DNA of 64,000 nucleotides from Paraflavitalea soli (GTDB lineage: Bacteria; Bacteroidota; Bacteroidia; Chitinophagales; Chitinophagaceae): the NCBI RefSeq assembly GCF_003555545.1, contig NZ_CP032157.1:1616546-1680545 (forward strand), in the 5' to 3' direction. Shown here one piece after another: positions 33,772 through 43,615 of this stretch. The notes beneath the pieces are model-generated. The model was given only the letters and a program-made list of their open reading frames with translations. It did not search any database and was not told the origin of the DNA. A program made the position numbers and the translations under genes. Positions within the stretch are counted from its first letter, which is position 1; each line of letters starts with the position of its first letter.

Positions 33772-36621
33772 ATGAAGATCAACACTTGCCTGTTTTCCTT
33801 TACCATCCTCTTCGGTTTGTCCATCCAAGCCCAGGAGATCAAATTGCCGGCTGCCTTTTCGCAGGCACACCCGCGTCTGCAGGTCAACAAAGCTGATAAG
33901 GATGCCATCAACCAGGCCATCCGCACTGGGGATGCCGCCCGCCGGGCTTTCGACCAGTTGAAGGCAGGCATTGATGTGTATGTAACGCGGCATGAAACAG
34001 ACAGCAGCTGGATGGTATCACGCTTGCAGATGTATTGGAAAACGAAGTCTACCGAAGTATATATCCGGGGCGGCGTGTATGATCATGCAGAGGGAACAGC
34101 ACCGGTGCCTACCGTGCGTTTCCCCGGTTCCAGAGGTGGTGTTACCGTATATGCAGCGCCCAAACTGGAAGACATCCTGCCCTATATGGATGATCCTCGT
34201 GGGGCCTACCTGATAAACCGGTCAAAACCTGGTCAACCCCTGGAGTGGACGGATATATCGAATACCAGTGGCATACTCGATGGCATCAATAAGAATATTA
34301 TGGGCATGGCCAATACGGCTGCCCTGGTGTATTTTATTTCCGGCGAAGAAAAGTATGCCCGCTTTGCCTACGACCTTTTCAATACTTATATGACCGGTAT
34401 GTATTACCGCCAACCGCCGAAGGATGTATCTCATGGTCATCATGAAACCATTGGCGGGCTATCCACCTTCGAAGTGATCCAGGAAACACCCATCATCAAT
34501 AGCATCACCGGTATTTATGATTGCCTGTATGATTATATACAGCAAAAAGCGCCGGCCAATATGCCGGTGTATACGGCCGTACTGCGTAAATGGGCGGATG
34601 TACAAATTGATCATGGGGTGGCTTTCAACAACTGGGACCTTATTGAAGCCCGCAATATCCTGACCATTGCTTCGGTATTGGAAGACAATCACCAATACCC
34701 CGATGGAAAAGGCCGGCAGTATTATATCGATTTTGTACTTAATAAAAATGTAGAGCGGCAATGGTCGATCCGGAAACTGCTGGAAGGTTATGATGCGGAT
34801 AACGGACTGTGGTCCGAATGTCCGGGTTATTCCATGGGCGTACTCGGTGATTTTACAGAACTGGTGAGGCGTTTTGACCGGCAGTTCCACCACGACCTGC
34901 TGCCCGATGTACCCATTCTACAAAAGGCCGTACTGGCTTCTGCGCAATACCTGTTTCCTAATGGTTTCTTCACTTCCTTTGGTGATTCTCATTATGGCCG
35001 ACTGTCAACAGCGGGTGCGGCCAACCTGGTGGCCAATGCACAACAGCATGGCAAGAAAGAACAGGAAGCGATCTACACCCGCTACATTAAGACGATCAAC
35101 GAACTGAATAGCCGCACAGGGCAGAGCACCAATGGTGCTGCCATACAACCCGGCAGAAAGGAAGGCCTGGCAGCTTTGTTGCCCGATGAGAACAATGTAC
35201 TCAATGCATCTATAGCTCCCGGCCATATCAGTGATTATGTAACGCCCGTTTTTTCGGCACCCCATGTAAGTTATTTTGCTTTGCGCAATGGGTTTCATCC
35301 GGTGGATGGCCTCATGGTGGCTATGTCGGGCTCCAAAGGCAACCATATGCATGCGGGTGGTATCTCCATGGAAATATTTGGCAAGGGTATGGTACTTGGC
35401 CCGGAAAGCGGGATCGGCACCAATTATTTCCAGCAGGATTATGCAGAATACTATTCACAGTTTCCGGCACACAATACCGTAGCTGTAGATGGCATATCGG
35501 CCTATCCGGTTATGAAAAGCAATCATGGTTTTGAGGTGAAGCATGCTTATCCTGCCTCCGGTGTAAAAGAAGGTTATTTCCCCGCTGTAAGTTTTGGTGA
35601 TCTTATCTTCCTGGAACCGGAAACCCAATCGGATCAGGACCGCCTCACCAGCATCATCCGCACCAGCGATACCACGGGTTATTATGTTGATGTTTTCCGC
35701 TCCAAACGCCGCGATGGGAAAGATAAAATGCACGACTATTTCTACCACAATATGGGGCAGCAGGTAACGGTGAACGATGCCAGTGGCAAGCCCCTGGTAA
35801 TGCAGCCAACGGAGGAACTATCCTTTAGCGGTGGTCACCTCTTTGCTTATGATTATTTCTGGGACAAGCAGTTTACCAATACCGCACAGGATGTAAAAGC
35901 TGTGTTCAATCTTGCTATGCCCGGCAAAGATGCTATGCAGATGAATATGTGGATCAAAGGAGCGGAGGGCCGGAAAATATTTTCGGTAAAAGCGCCTAAG
36001 TCCAGATCGGTAGATAGGATGGGCCTGCCGGAATCCATTGCCGAATTGCCCTTGCCTACTATTATAGCCCGTCAAAGTGGAGAAGCCTGGACAAAACCTT
36101 TTGTGGTGGTCTTTGAACCATCCACTACTGCACAACCGGCTTCCATCCGCTCAATACAATCTTTTACGCCAACCCAGGCGCCTGCCGGTTTCACCGGGCT
36201 GATCATCAGCGGCAAGGCAGGCGATCTGCAAACCATATTTGCCGATGCCGGTGGCCAACGGCTATTAACCCAGGAGGACAGGTCATTCCAGGGCACCTAC
36301 GCGGTGATCAGTGAAGCAAAGGAAGGGTTGCAGTATTTATTCCTGGGCAACGGCCAGTCTGTAGCAAAAGGCGGCTACAGTATTAAAGCCCGTGCAGCCA
36401 ATACGAGCGCCGCTTTGTGTCGTACGGCGCAGGGATGGTCTTTTACAGCCAGTGCACCGGTGACGATTACCTTGCCGGCAACCGCCCTGGCCGGTAAAAC
36501 AACCATTACTTATACACGCGATAATAAAACCATTACCATTCCGGGTAAAAGAATGGTTCAAAACAAACAATCGGTATTTCAATTTGACTTGCCGGCGATG
36601 TCCTATACCAGCCTGCAATAA
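33772..36621 (+). CDS. Heparinase II/III-like polysaccharide lyase, secreted
   Basis: The enzyme is predicted to cleave a uronic-acid-containing glycan by beta-elimination. ATG 33772 starts a signal peptide (about 1-20, ending LSIQAQ); the ATG at 33760 is four codons upstream. An N-terminal (alpha/alpha) toroid (about 20-400, with ARLNVNK-type start HPRLQVNKADKDA and HGHHETIGGLST) precedes the heparinase II/III beta-sandwich. The latter has GNHMHAGGISMEIFGKG and YSQFPAHNTVAVDG near residues 520-580. The His-rich segments are likely catalytic or metal sites. The exact PL family cannot be fixed by eye. It is 949 aa and belongs to the PUL. Confidence 0.8.
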   Translation: MKINTCLFSFTILFGLSIQAQEIKLPAAFSQAHPRLQVNKADKDAINQAIRTGDAARRAFDQLKAGIDVYVTRHETDSSWMVSRLQMYWKTKSTEVYIRGGVYDHAEGTAPVPTVRFPGSRGGVTVYAAPKLEDILPYMDDPRGAYLINRSKPGQPLEWTDISNTSGILDGINKNIMGMANTAALVYFISGEEKYARFAYDLFNTYMTGMYYRQPPKDVSHGHHETIGGLSTFEVIQETPIINSITGIYDCLYDYIQQKAPANMPVYTAVLRKWADVQIDHGVAFNNWDLIEARNILTIASVLEDNHQYPDGKGRQYYIDFVLNKNVERQWSIRKLLEGYDADNGLWSECPGYSMGVLGDFTELVRRFDRQFHHDLLPDVPILQKAVLASAQYLFPNGFFTSFGDSHYGRLSTAGAANLVANAQQHGKKEQEAIYTRYIKTINELNSRTGQSTNGAAIQPGRKEGLAALLPDENNVLNASIAPGHISDYVTPVFSAPHVSYFALRNGFHPVDGLMVAMSGSKGNHMHAGGISMEIFGKGMVLGPESGIGTNYFQQDYAEYYSQFPAHNTVAVDGISAYPVMKSNHGFEVKHAYPASGVKEGYFPAVSFGDLIFLEPETQSDQDRLTSIIRTSDTTGYYVDVFRSKRRDGKDKMHDYFYHNMGQQVTVNDASGKPLVMQPTEELSFSGGHLFAYDYFWDKQFTNTAQDVKAVFNLAMPGKDAMQMNMWIKGAEGRKIFSVKAPKSRSVDRMGLPESIAELPLPTIIARQSGEAWTKPFVVVFEPSTTAQPASIRSIQSFTPTQAPAGFTGLIISGKAGDLQTIFADAGGQRLLTQEDRSFQGTYAVISEAKEGLQYLFLGNGQSVAKGGYSIKARAANTSAALCRTAQGWSFTASAPVTITLPATALAGKTTITYTRDNKTITIPGKRMVQNKQSVFQFDLPAMSYTSLQ

Positions 36622-36643
36622 ACCTTACACTCAATTAACGATT

Positions 36644-39600
36644 ATGCAAGCCAGATCTACTTATTTTTTCATTGCCCTGCTGCTGCTCTGTCAGTGGTCC
36701 TCGGCGCAAACCGGGTTGCTGAACGATAGTTTCGCTACCGGTAATACCTACAATTGGAAAGCTGTTAGTGCAGGCTCCACCGGTCAGATCATAAACGGCC
36801 AGTTTGTGATCACGCCTGCACCGGCGTCCGGTAAATACCGGGGCGACTTTCAAAAAACAGGCGGTGTTACTTTTCACGCCGGTGCTTATCCCATTGTGGC
36901 GATCAAGATGAATAAGCCACCCCGTTGTAACTTCTTCTTCGATACCAACCTGGGTTCTTACAACGGCGCCAACAACAATGCTACCAAGATAGCCAGCGCC
37001 ACCGGTAATATTTATTACTGGGACCTGTCTACAGGCAAACTGGGCACTACGGTGCTTTCTACTACCAGCCCTACCACGCTTAGTTTGTTCCAGTTTAAGA
37101 TTGCCGACATTGTATATACCCAGGCTGAAATAGCCGCCAACGACATCAGTTATGAAATAGACTGGATCAAAACATTTGCTTCCGTGGCCGAGCTGCGGGC
37201 TGCTGTAGGGGTCACTAATCCGCCCAGCTTTTCTTTTACCGGTCAGTTTGCGCATCCGGGTTTGTTGCACAATGCTGCTGATCTGCAAAGGATAAAAGGT
37301 TTTGTTGCCAATCAATATGGCCGGCCTTACCAGAGCTATCAGTTGCTGCTGGCTTCCAGCCGTTCCTCGGCCAGTTACAATATGGCCGGTCCTTTTCAAT
37401 CCCTCACGCGTGATAATTCATTAACCGTAAATGGTGTGCCCGGCGGCACGGTAAAGGGTGGGGTGGAAAGTGATTTCCTGGCCGCCTATTACAATGCCCT
37501 GATGTATAATATTACGGGCAATGAGGCCCATGCCTTAAAAGCTACCCAGATCATTGATGCGTATGCAGCTACCACTGTAAATATTATTGGAGCAGATGCC
37601 GAACTGAACGGGCTGTATGGCTTTATGCTGGCCAATGCAGCCGAACTGATGCGCTACACCTACAGCGGCTGGTCACCACAAAAACAGGAGCAGGCCGGGG
37701 CCATGTTGCGGTCGGTATTCTATCCTGTATTACAAAACTTCAGGCCCTGTGGGCATGGCAACTGGGATATCATTTGCATGAAAGCCCTGATGGCCATTGC
37801 CATCTATAGCAACGACACTACCATGTTCAACCGCGTGGTCAATTACTTTTACCATGGCGAAGGCAATGGCAGCATCGACAATTATGTATTGACCGCTGCC
37901 GGTCAGTTGCAGGAAAGCAACCGCGATCAGCCGCATACCATGCTGGCCCTTGGCTCCCTGGCTGAGCTGTCAGAAATGGGATTGAAGCAGGGTGTTGATC
38001 TTTATGCTGCTTCCGGCAATGCGATCATGCGCGGCTATGAGTACACTTCCAAATACAATCTTGGTTTTACCGTAGACTATCAGACGGCCTATGATTATTG
38101 CGAAAAGAACTATGCCGATTATACACCGGAAGCTATTTCTCCCAATGGTCGTGGTTCCTTCAGGGCTGTCTTTGAAATAGCGTACAACCATTATGTTTAC
38201 CGCAAGGGGCTGCAAATGCCCTATACCCTGAAGGTGATGAATGTGATGGGGCCGGAAGGCGCACCGTTCGGGGCCGACAATCCTGGCTACGGCTCTTTAT
38301 TCTTTTACCTCAACAATGCGCCTGATCATCCGATCGATACAACAGCCCTGCCGGTGGATACCACCCTGGGGTTGATCAATGACAACTTCACCACTACGGC
38401 CGATGGCTGGGCCGCTGTGACCAGCGGATCAACAGCCACGGTACAGAATGGTCAACTGGTGATCACCCTGGTAACCCAGTCGAATGGCAAGAAGCGGGGC
38501 GATGTAAAGAAGACGGCTGGCGCCAGTTTGTTCACACCCAACTATCCCATACTGGCCATCAAATTGAAAAAGCCGGCGGCCGTGAACCTTACTTTCGATA
38601 CCAACCTCGGCGCTTATGGCAATGGCGCCAACAAATGGACGGGCAAGGTAGGGGAGGATGTCTATTATTATGACCTTACCAGGGTTGGTTTTGGTCCCGG
38701 ACCGCAATTCCTGTCAACCGCTGCGCCTACTACCTTGTCAACTTTTCAGTTTAAAGTAGCCGACGTGAGCTCTGGCGAGGCCAGCTATGCAGTAGACTGG
38801 GTTAAAACAGTAAAGACCGTGGCCGACCTGGAAAACCTGGTGCCACATATTGCACAAAACATCAGCTTCGATCCCTTGCCGGCAGCCCTGCTGGGAGATA
38901 CCGCCAGGCAGCTGGGCGCCGTGGCCAGCTCTGGTTTGCCGGTGGCTTATACCAGTTCCGATACGACGGTGGCTGCAGTGGTGGATGGTGTGGTGACGAT
39001 CAAACAGGCGGGTACTACCACCATTACGGCCAGCCAGCCGGGTGATGCTGCTTACCTGGCTGCAACACCTGTGGTACGCACCCTCACCGTATCACCCCTG
39101 CATGTAACCGTTCAACACCTGGATGGAGACCAGGGAGCGATTGCCAACAACAGCATCCGTCCTTACCTGCAATTGGTGAATGAGGATACCCTGGCGGTAG
39201 CCTATGGTGAACTGACGGCCCGCTATTGGCTTACGGCAGAGAACTTTGCCGGTATCAATACCTGGATCGATTACGCGCAATTGGGCAATAGCAAGGTGGC
39301 CATGAAATATGTACCATTGAGTGTACCCCGCGCAGGCGCTTACGGATATATTGAATATGCCTTTGATCCATCGGCAGGCATCCTGCTGCCGGGCAATACC
39401 TCAGGACCTATACAGTCGCGCATGGCCAATACCGATTGGTCGGCCCTGCAGGAAACAGATGATTATTCCTATGCAAACAATACAGCGTATGCCGGCAACA
39501 GCCATATCACCTTGTACCGCAATGCAGTGCTGGTATGGGGTGAGGAGCCGGCTGCCGCAGCGCCACAGGTAATGGTGAAAGCCTGGTCATCGGCACAGAG

Positions 39601-40327
39601 CAGCGGGCAGCAGACCATCAGTACTTATCTCACCCTTAACAATGAAGGCAATATGCCGGTAGCTTATGGCGACCTGTCTGTGCGCTACTGGTTTACCGCA
39701 GAGGGTGCTGCCCCGCTCAATGCCTGGATCGATTATGCCAGGCTGAGCAGCAGCAATATCCTGCGCAGTTTCCATGCCGTAACACCAGCATTGGCCGGTG
39801 CCGATCAGTATTTAGAGATCAGGCTTAATCCCGCGTTGGGCAACTTATATCCTGCCAGCAGTACAGGCAATATCCAGTACCGCATCGCCAAATCAGATTG
39901 GTCGGTCTTTACGCAGGCCAACGATCATTCCTACACAGCGCCTGCGCCATTGGCAGTCAATGATCATATCACCGTTTATTATAAAGGCGAGCTGATCTAT
40001 GGAACAGCACCCGGTGCTGAACTGCTGACCAACAGCGGCCATCAGCAGGCAACGAATACTGCAGACAAAACAGACATCAGCACAGCTGCCCAACAGCAGG
40101 TGGTCTTGTTTCCCAATCCTGCCACCGGTAATTTAAACATCCGCCTGGGCAAACCCGAACAGGGCGCACAGGTGCAGGTATATACGTTGAAAGGACAACT
40201 GCTGCTGAAACAAAGGATCACCGGCACCAGTCATACGATCTCTTTGCAGGGCTTGCCGGTGGGTATGTACAATGTGGAGGTACGCAACGGAACGATGGTG
40301 ACAACGAAGCTGGTATTTAAAAACTGA
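36644..40327 (+). CDS. Multimodular T9SS-secreted lyase: DUF4979-like, alginate lyase-like, Ig-like and two CBM3 modules
   Basis: A signal peptide (about 1-21, ending SSAQ) starts at ATG 36644. Modules follow in order. First comes a DUF4979-like beta domain (about 22-195, LLNDSFATGNTYNWKAV). Next is an alginate lyase-superfamily (alpha/alpha) barrel (about 205-555) with GHGNWD and QESNRDQPHTMLALG, the Asn/His/Arg/Gln active-site pattern of that fold. A second DUF4979-like domain (about 565-735) and a bacterial Ig-like domain (about 740-815) come next. Two CBM3-type modules (about 820-970 and 975-1120; paired motif YGELTARYWLTAE and YGDLSVRYWFTAE) and a type A T9SS sorting domain (last 75 residues, FPNPATGNLNI) complete it. 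The stop overlaps no neighbour; repeats follow. Confidence 0.85.
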   Translation: MQARSTYFFIALLLLCQWSSAQTGLLNDSFATGNTYNWKAVSAGSTGQIINGQFVITPAPASGKYRGDFQKTGGVTFHAGAYPIVAIKMNKPPRCNFFFDTNLGSYNGANNNATKIASATGNIYYWDLSTGKLGTTVLSTTSPTTLSLFQFKIADIVYTQAEIAANDISYEIDWIKTFASVAELRAAVGVTNPPSFSFTGQFAHPGLLHNAADLQRIKGFVANQYGRPYQSYQLLLASSRSSASYNMAGPFQSLTRDNSLTVNGVPGGTVKGGVESDFLAAYYNALMYNITGNEAHALKATQIIDAYAATTVNIIGADAELNGLYGFMLANAAELMRYTYSGWSPQKQEQAGAMLRSVFYPVLQNFRPCGHGNWDIICMKALMAIAIYSNDTTMFNRVVNYFYHGEGNGSIDNYVLTAAGQLQESNRDQPHTMLALGSLAELSEMGLKQGVDLYAASGNAIMRGYEYTSKYNLGFTVDYQTAYDYCEKNYADYTPEAISPNGRGSFRAVFEIAYNHYVYRKGLQMPYTLKVMNVMGPEGAPFGADNPGYGSLFFYLNNAPDHPIDTTALPVDTTLGLINDNFTTTADGWAAVTSGSTATVQNGQLVITLVTQSNGKKRGDVKKTAGASLFTPNYPILAIKLKKPAAVNLTFDTNLGAYGNGANKWTGKVGEDVYYYDLTRVGFGPGPQFLSTAAPTTLSTFQFKVADVSSGEASYAVDWVKTVKTVADLENLVPHIAQNISFDPLPAALLGDTARQLGAVASSGLPVAYTSSDTTVAAVVDGVVTIKQAGTTTITASQPGDAAYLAATPVVRTLTVSPLHVTVQHLDGDQGAIANNSIRPYLQLVNEDTLAVAYGELTARYWLTAENFAGINTWIDYAQLGNSKVAMKYVPLSVPRAGAYGYIEYAFDPSAGILLPGNTSGPIQSRMANTDWSALQETDDYSYANNTAYAGNSHITLYRNAVLVWGEEPAAAAPQVMVKAWSSAQSSGQQTISTYLTLNNEGNMPVAYGDLSVRYWFTAEGAAPLNAWIDYARLSSSNILRSFHAVTPALAGADQYLEIRLNPALGNLYPASSTGNIQYRIAKSDWSVFTQANDHSYTAPAPLAVNDHITVYYKGELIYGTAPGAELLTNSGHQQATNTADKTDISTAAQQQVVLFPNPATGNLNIRLGKPEQGAQVQVYTLKGQLLLKQRITGTSHTISLQGLPVGMYNVEVRNGTMVTTKLVFKN

Positions 40328-40336
40328 TGGATCTGG

Positions 40337-40357
40337 CACCCTGAGCTTGTTGAAGGG
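40337..40357 (-). repeat. REP-like element, inverted copy
   Basis: CACCCTGAGCTTGTTGAAGG is the reverse complement of the 27362 element with one change. It lies 10 bp after the lyase stop, immediately before the tandem repeat block. Confidence 0.6.
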
Positions 40358-40365
40358 CCGTCTTC

Positions 40366-40474
40366 AGGGTGAGCCGCCCTCAAAGGGCGACCCACCCTCA
40401 AAGGGTGACCCACCCTCAAAGGGTGACCCACCCTCAAAGGGTGACCCACCCTTAAAGGGCGACCCACCCTGAAG
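40366..40474 (+). repeat. Palindromic repeat expanded into 18-bp tandem units
   Basis: A hairpin, AGGGTGAGCCGCCC (40366-40379) with GGGCGACCCACCCT (40385-40398), is followed by tandem 18-mers. Units at 40377, 40395, 40413, 40431 and 40449 read CCCTCAAAGGGTGACCCA with T/C changes in the first and last, then a partial unit to 40474. The unit edges are themselves complementary (GGGT-ACCC), so stacked hairpins can form. There are no spacers, so it is not CRISPR. It lies between two PUL genes of the same strand. Confidence 0.85.
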
Positions 40475-40511
40475 ACAATATGTAATCAGGAAACACAAAA
40501 TAATAAAGTGG

Positions 40512-41720
40512 ATGAAAGTGAACAAGTGTATAGTATGGATGAGCGTAATAGCCGGATGGTTGTTGACGGGTTGCTCTACCGGGCAGCCGGTGCAGGCCGA
40601 TAAAGAACTGGACTATTGTGTTACCCAGCTATCTAAAACGATCCGTACCTTATCTGATCCCAACCGTTTACCACGCAGTATCGCCCGGGGGAAAAAGGAT
40701 TGGCGTTTTGTAGGTTACCGCGACTGGACCAGCGGCTTTTGGCCTGGCTTGTTGTGGTATGCTTATGAATACACGCATGATGAACAATGGAAACAACAGG
40801 CCGGCCTTTATTCCGCCGCCTTATTTCCCCTGGTAGATTCTGCCGCTATCGATCATGATCTCGGTTTCCAGGTGTATTGCAGCATGGGCAATGGATACCG
40901 CTTAACGCAGGATAGCACGTACAAAACAATATTGTTGCGGGCGGCAGATAGTTTGTCCAAACTCTTTAATCCCAAAGTAGGCACCATCCTTTCCTGGCCG
41001 CGCGCGGTGCCCGGTACCGACTGGCCATTGCGGCACAATACGATCATGGACAATATGATCAACCTGGAACTCTTATTTTGGGCCGCTAAAAATGGTGGCG
41101 GCCAACAGCTCTATGATATGGCCGTGCGGCATGCGGAAACAACGATGCACAACCATTTCCGTCCGGATTATACATCTTATCACGTAGTAGTTTATGATAC
41201 CGCCACCGGACAGAAGCTGAGGGGCATTACCCACCAGGGCTTTTCTGATAGCAGTATGTGGGCCAGGGGACAATCCTGGGCCATCTACGGTTATACCATG
41301 GTGTACCGCGAAACAAAGGACCCCCGGTTTCTCGACTTTGCCCAGCAGGTAACCGATGTATACCTGGCGAGGCTGCCGGAAGATGGGGTGCCTTATTGGG
41401 ATTTTGAGGCGCCGGATATTCCCCAGGCGCCCAGGGATGCCTCGGCGGCAGCGGTGACGGCTTCCGCTTTGCTGGAGTTGTGCACCTTCGTAACAGACAC
41501 TGCCAAAGCCAACCTGTACAGGACAAAAGCAATAGCCATGCTGGCTGCTCTTTCTTCTGACAAATACCAGAGCCGGGAACAGAACAATGCTATGCTGTTG
41601 CACAGCACCGGGCACTTGCCCAATGGCGGTGAAATAGATGCATCGATCATTTACGCAGATTATTATTATATGGAAGCATTGCTTCGTTTGAAGAAACTAA
41701 AAGAAGGAGGATTGAAATGA
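40512..41720 (+). CDS. GH88 unsaturated glucuronyl hydrolase, lipoprotein
   Basis: The enzyme removes the 4,5-unsaturated uronic acid left at the non-reducing end by polysaccharide lyases, by hydrating the double bond. The lipobox is LTGC (about residue 21). The (alpha/alpha)6 barrel shows DWTSGFWPGLLWYAYE, the first conserved Asp in DHDLGFQVY (about residue 116) and the second in DNMINLELLFWAA (about residue 180). GITHQGFSDSSMWARGQSW closes the substrate pocket. It is 402 aa, normal length. Its stop overlaps the GH97 start (ATGA), so translation is coupled. It confirms that the PUL substrate contains uronic acid. Confidence 0.93.
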   Translation: MKVNKCIVWMSVIAGWLLTGCSTGQPVQADKELDYCVTQLSKTIRTLSDPNRLPRSIARGKKDWRFVGYRDWTSGFWPGLLWYAYEYTHDEQWKQQAGLYSAALFPLVDSAAIDHDLGFQVYCSMGNGYRLTQDSTYKTILLRAADSLSKLFNPKVGTILSWPRAVPGTDWPLRHNTIMDNMINLELLFWAAKNGGGQQLYDMAVRHAETTMHNHFRPDYTSYHVVVYDTATGQKLRGITHQGFSDSSMWARGQSWAIYGYTMVYRETKDPRFLDFAQQVTDVYLARLPEDGVPYWDFEAPDIPQAPRDASAAAVTASALLELCTFVTDTAKANLYRTKAIAMLAALSSDKYQSREQNNAMLLHSTGHLPNGGEIDASIIYADYYYMEALLRLKKLKEGGLK

Positions 41721-43615
41721 TTCATGGTAAAGCTTTATTGTTGATAGCAGGTATTAGTGGGATAGGAGGTAGTAGTTTGGCGCAAAATATACTGGAAGAA
41801 ACTAGGTTCAATGTGCGCTCCCCGGATAACAATATCACCGTACAGTTTTACCAGAAACAATTGTCGCCCGGTAAAAAGGAAATGTATTACCAGCTTAGTT
41901 ACAAGAACAAACAGGTGATACAGGAATCTGTGCTGGATATACAACTGGACAATAACCTGTCGGAGCGCGCGATGGCCTTACCCGTAGACCGGCACGAAAA
42001 ATGGTGTGAGAACCTGCTGGTGAAGAAAGCTACGACGGTAGCAAGGGATACTACCTGGCAACCACCCTATGGCGAAAGCAGCAGCATACGCGATCATTAC
42101 AACGCGCTGATCGTTGACCTGGTGAAGGACGACAATCCCATTTATCCGATGCAGGTGGAGATACGCGCTTACAATGAAGGTGCTGCGATCCGCTACTTCT
42201 TCCCGGAAAATGTAAAAGGCACTTATTACCGGGTGATGCAGGAGAACACTTCCTTTACCTTGCCCGAAGGCACGCTGGCCTGGCATGCTTCCTGGGCGCA
42301 GGCGCCGTATAAACTATTGCCCCTGCGTAACTGGCCTGATGAAAGTGAAAGACCGCTCACACTGAAGCTACCCGATGGGAGGTATGCCTGCCTGGCGGAA
42401 GCCGGCATGACAGACTATGCACGCACCAAGTTCAAACTGAGTGCTACAAAGCCACATACCATTGTGACCAGTATGTATACCCCGGCCGACCTGATCTCGC
42501 CATTTGGTACACCCTGGCGGGTGATCATGGTAGGAGAAAAACCGGGCGACCTGGCAGTCAACAACCAACTGCTGCTGAACCTCAATGAACCTTCCAGGAT
42601 CAAGGACGTTAGCTGGATAAAGCCGGGCAAGATCATGCGGGTAATGACGCAGACCACCGCAGATGCGAAAGCCAATATTGATTTTGCGGTGAAGCACAAC
42701 CTGCAATACATCCTCTTCGATTGGAAATGGTATGGCCCTGCTTTTAGTTTTTCATCGGATGTTACCAAGGTAGCCATCCCTGATCTTGACCTGCCCGGCA
42801 TCATTCAATATGGAAAAGAAAGAGGAGTTGGGGTATGGTTGTATGTGAACCTGCAGGGCTTGTATGCGCAATCAGATTCTTTGTTCCGCGTGTACAAACA
42901 GTGGGGCGTGAAAGGGGTGAAGTTTGGTTTTGTGCAGGCCGGTTCTCACCGGTGGACCACCTGGCTGGAAGAGATGTTTAAAAAGGCTGCCGCCAACGAG
43001 ATCATGGTGAATGTGCACGATGACTGGCGGCCTACCGGCGAGCAAAGAACCTGGCCCAACCTGATGACCGCCGAAGGTGTCCGGGGTAATGAGGAAATGC
43101 CCGATGCTACGCACAACACCGTATTGCCCTTTACCCGGTACATAGCCGGCGCGGCTGATTATACAATATGTTATTACGATACAAGGATCAAGACCACCCA
43201 TGCACATCAGCTGGCATTGGCAGCCATCTATTACAGTCCCCTGCAAACCTTGTACTGGTACGACAAACCTGCGATGAGCAACAATGAGCCGGAACTGTCT
43301 TTCTGGGACCATATTCCCGTGAGCTGGGATGAGACAAAGATATTGCAGGGGGCGCCGGGTGAATACATTACCACGGCCCGGCGCAAGGGAGCGGAGTGGT
43401 TCGTAGGCACCATCACCAACAATGACGCAAGGATCGTAAAAATTTCCTGCAGCTTTTTACCCAAAGGAAAAAAGTATATGGCTACCATCTATTCCGATGC
43501 CCCCCTGGTAAGAACCAACACAAAAGTAAAAGTGGAAGAACGGACAATAGATGCCTCCACGGTATTAGAAGTAAAACTATTGCCCTCCGGCGGACAGGCC
43601 ATTTGGATCAAATGA
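41717..43615 (+). CDS. GH97 family alpha-glycosidase (alpha-glucosidase/galactosidase type), secreted
   Basis: A signal peptide (about 1-22) precedes an N-terminal super-sandwich domain (FNVRSPDNNITVQFY), a (beta/alpha)8 barrel and a C-terminal beta domain. The barrel has the family landmarks FDWKWYGP near residue 335, NVHDDWRPTGEQRTWPN near 435-450 and EGVRGNEEM. GH97 contains inverting alpha-glucosidases and retaining alpha-galactosidases. Which type this is depends on the base/nucleophile position, which I cannot fix without alignment. It overlaps the GH88 and ROK genes by 4 bp on both sides. Confidence 0.92.
   Translation: MIHGKALLLIAGISGIGGSSLAQNILEETRFNVRSPDNNITVQFYQKQLSPGKKEMYYQLSYKNKQVIQESVLDIQLDNNLSERAMALPVDRHEKWCENLLVKKATTVARDTTWQPPYGESSSIRDHYNALIVDLVKDDNPIYPMQVEIRAYNEGAAIRYFFPENVKGTYYRVMQENTSFTLPEGTLAWHASWAQAPYKLLPLRNWPDESERPLTLKLPDGRYACLAEAGMTDYARTKFKLSATKPHTIVTSMYTPADLISPFGTPWRVIMVGEKPGDLAVNNQLLLNLNEPSRIKDVSWIKPGKIMRVMTQTTADAKANIDFAVKHNLQYILFDWKWYGPAFSFSSDVTKVAIPDLDLPGIIQYGKERGVGVWLYVNLQGLYAQSDSLFRVYKQWGVKGVKFGFVQAGSHRWTTWLEEMFKKAAANEIMVNVHDDWRPTGEQRTWPNLMTAEGVRGNEEMPDATHNTVLPFTRYIAGAADYTICYYDTRIKTTHAHQLALAAIYYSPLQTLYWYDKPAMSNNEPELSFWDHIPVSWDETKILQGAPGEYITTARRKGAEWFVGTITNNDARIVKISCSFLPKGKKYMATIYSDAPLVRTNTKVKVEERTIDASTVLEVKLLPSGGQAIWIK

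Noticed and set aside
40377-40466. Possible CRISPR array
   Set aside because: The 18-bp units are contiguous with no unique spacers, and no cas gene is present. It is a tandem expansion of a palindrome.
40231-40467. Hexapeptide-repeat minus-strand protein (repeating VGHPLR)
   Set aside because: The frame is produced by the 18-bp tandem repeat, whose length is a multiple of three, and has no independent support.
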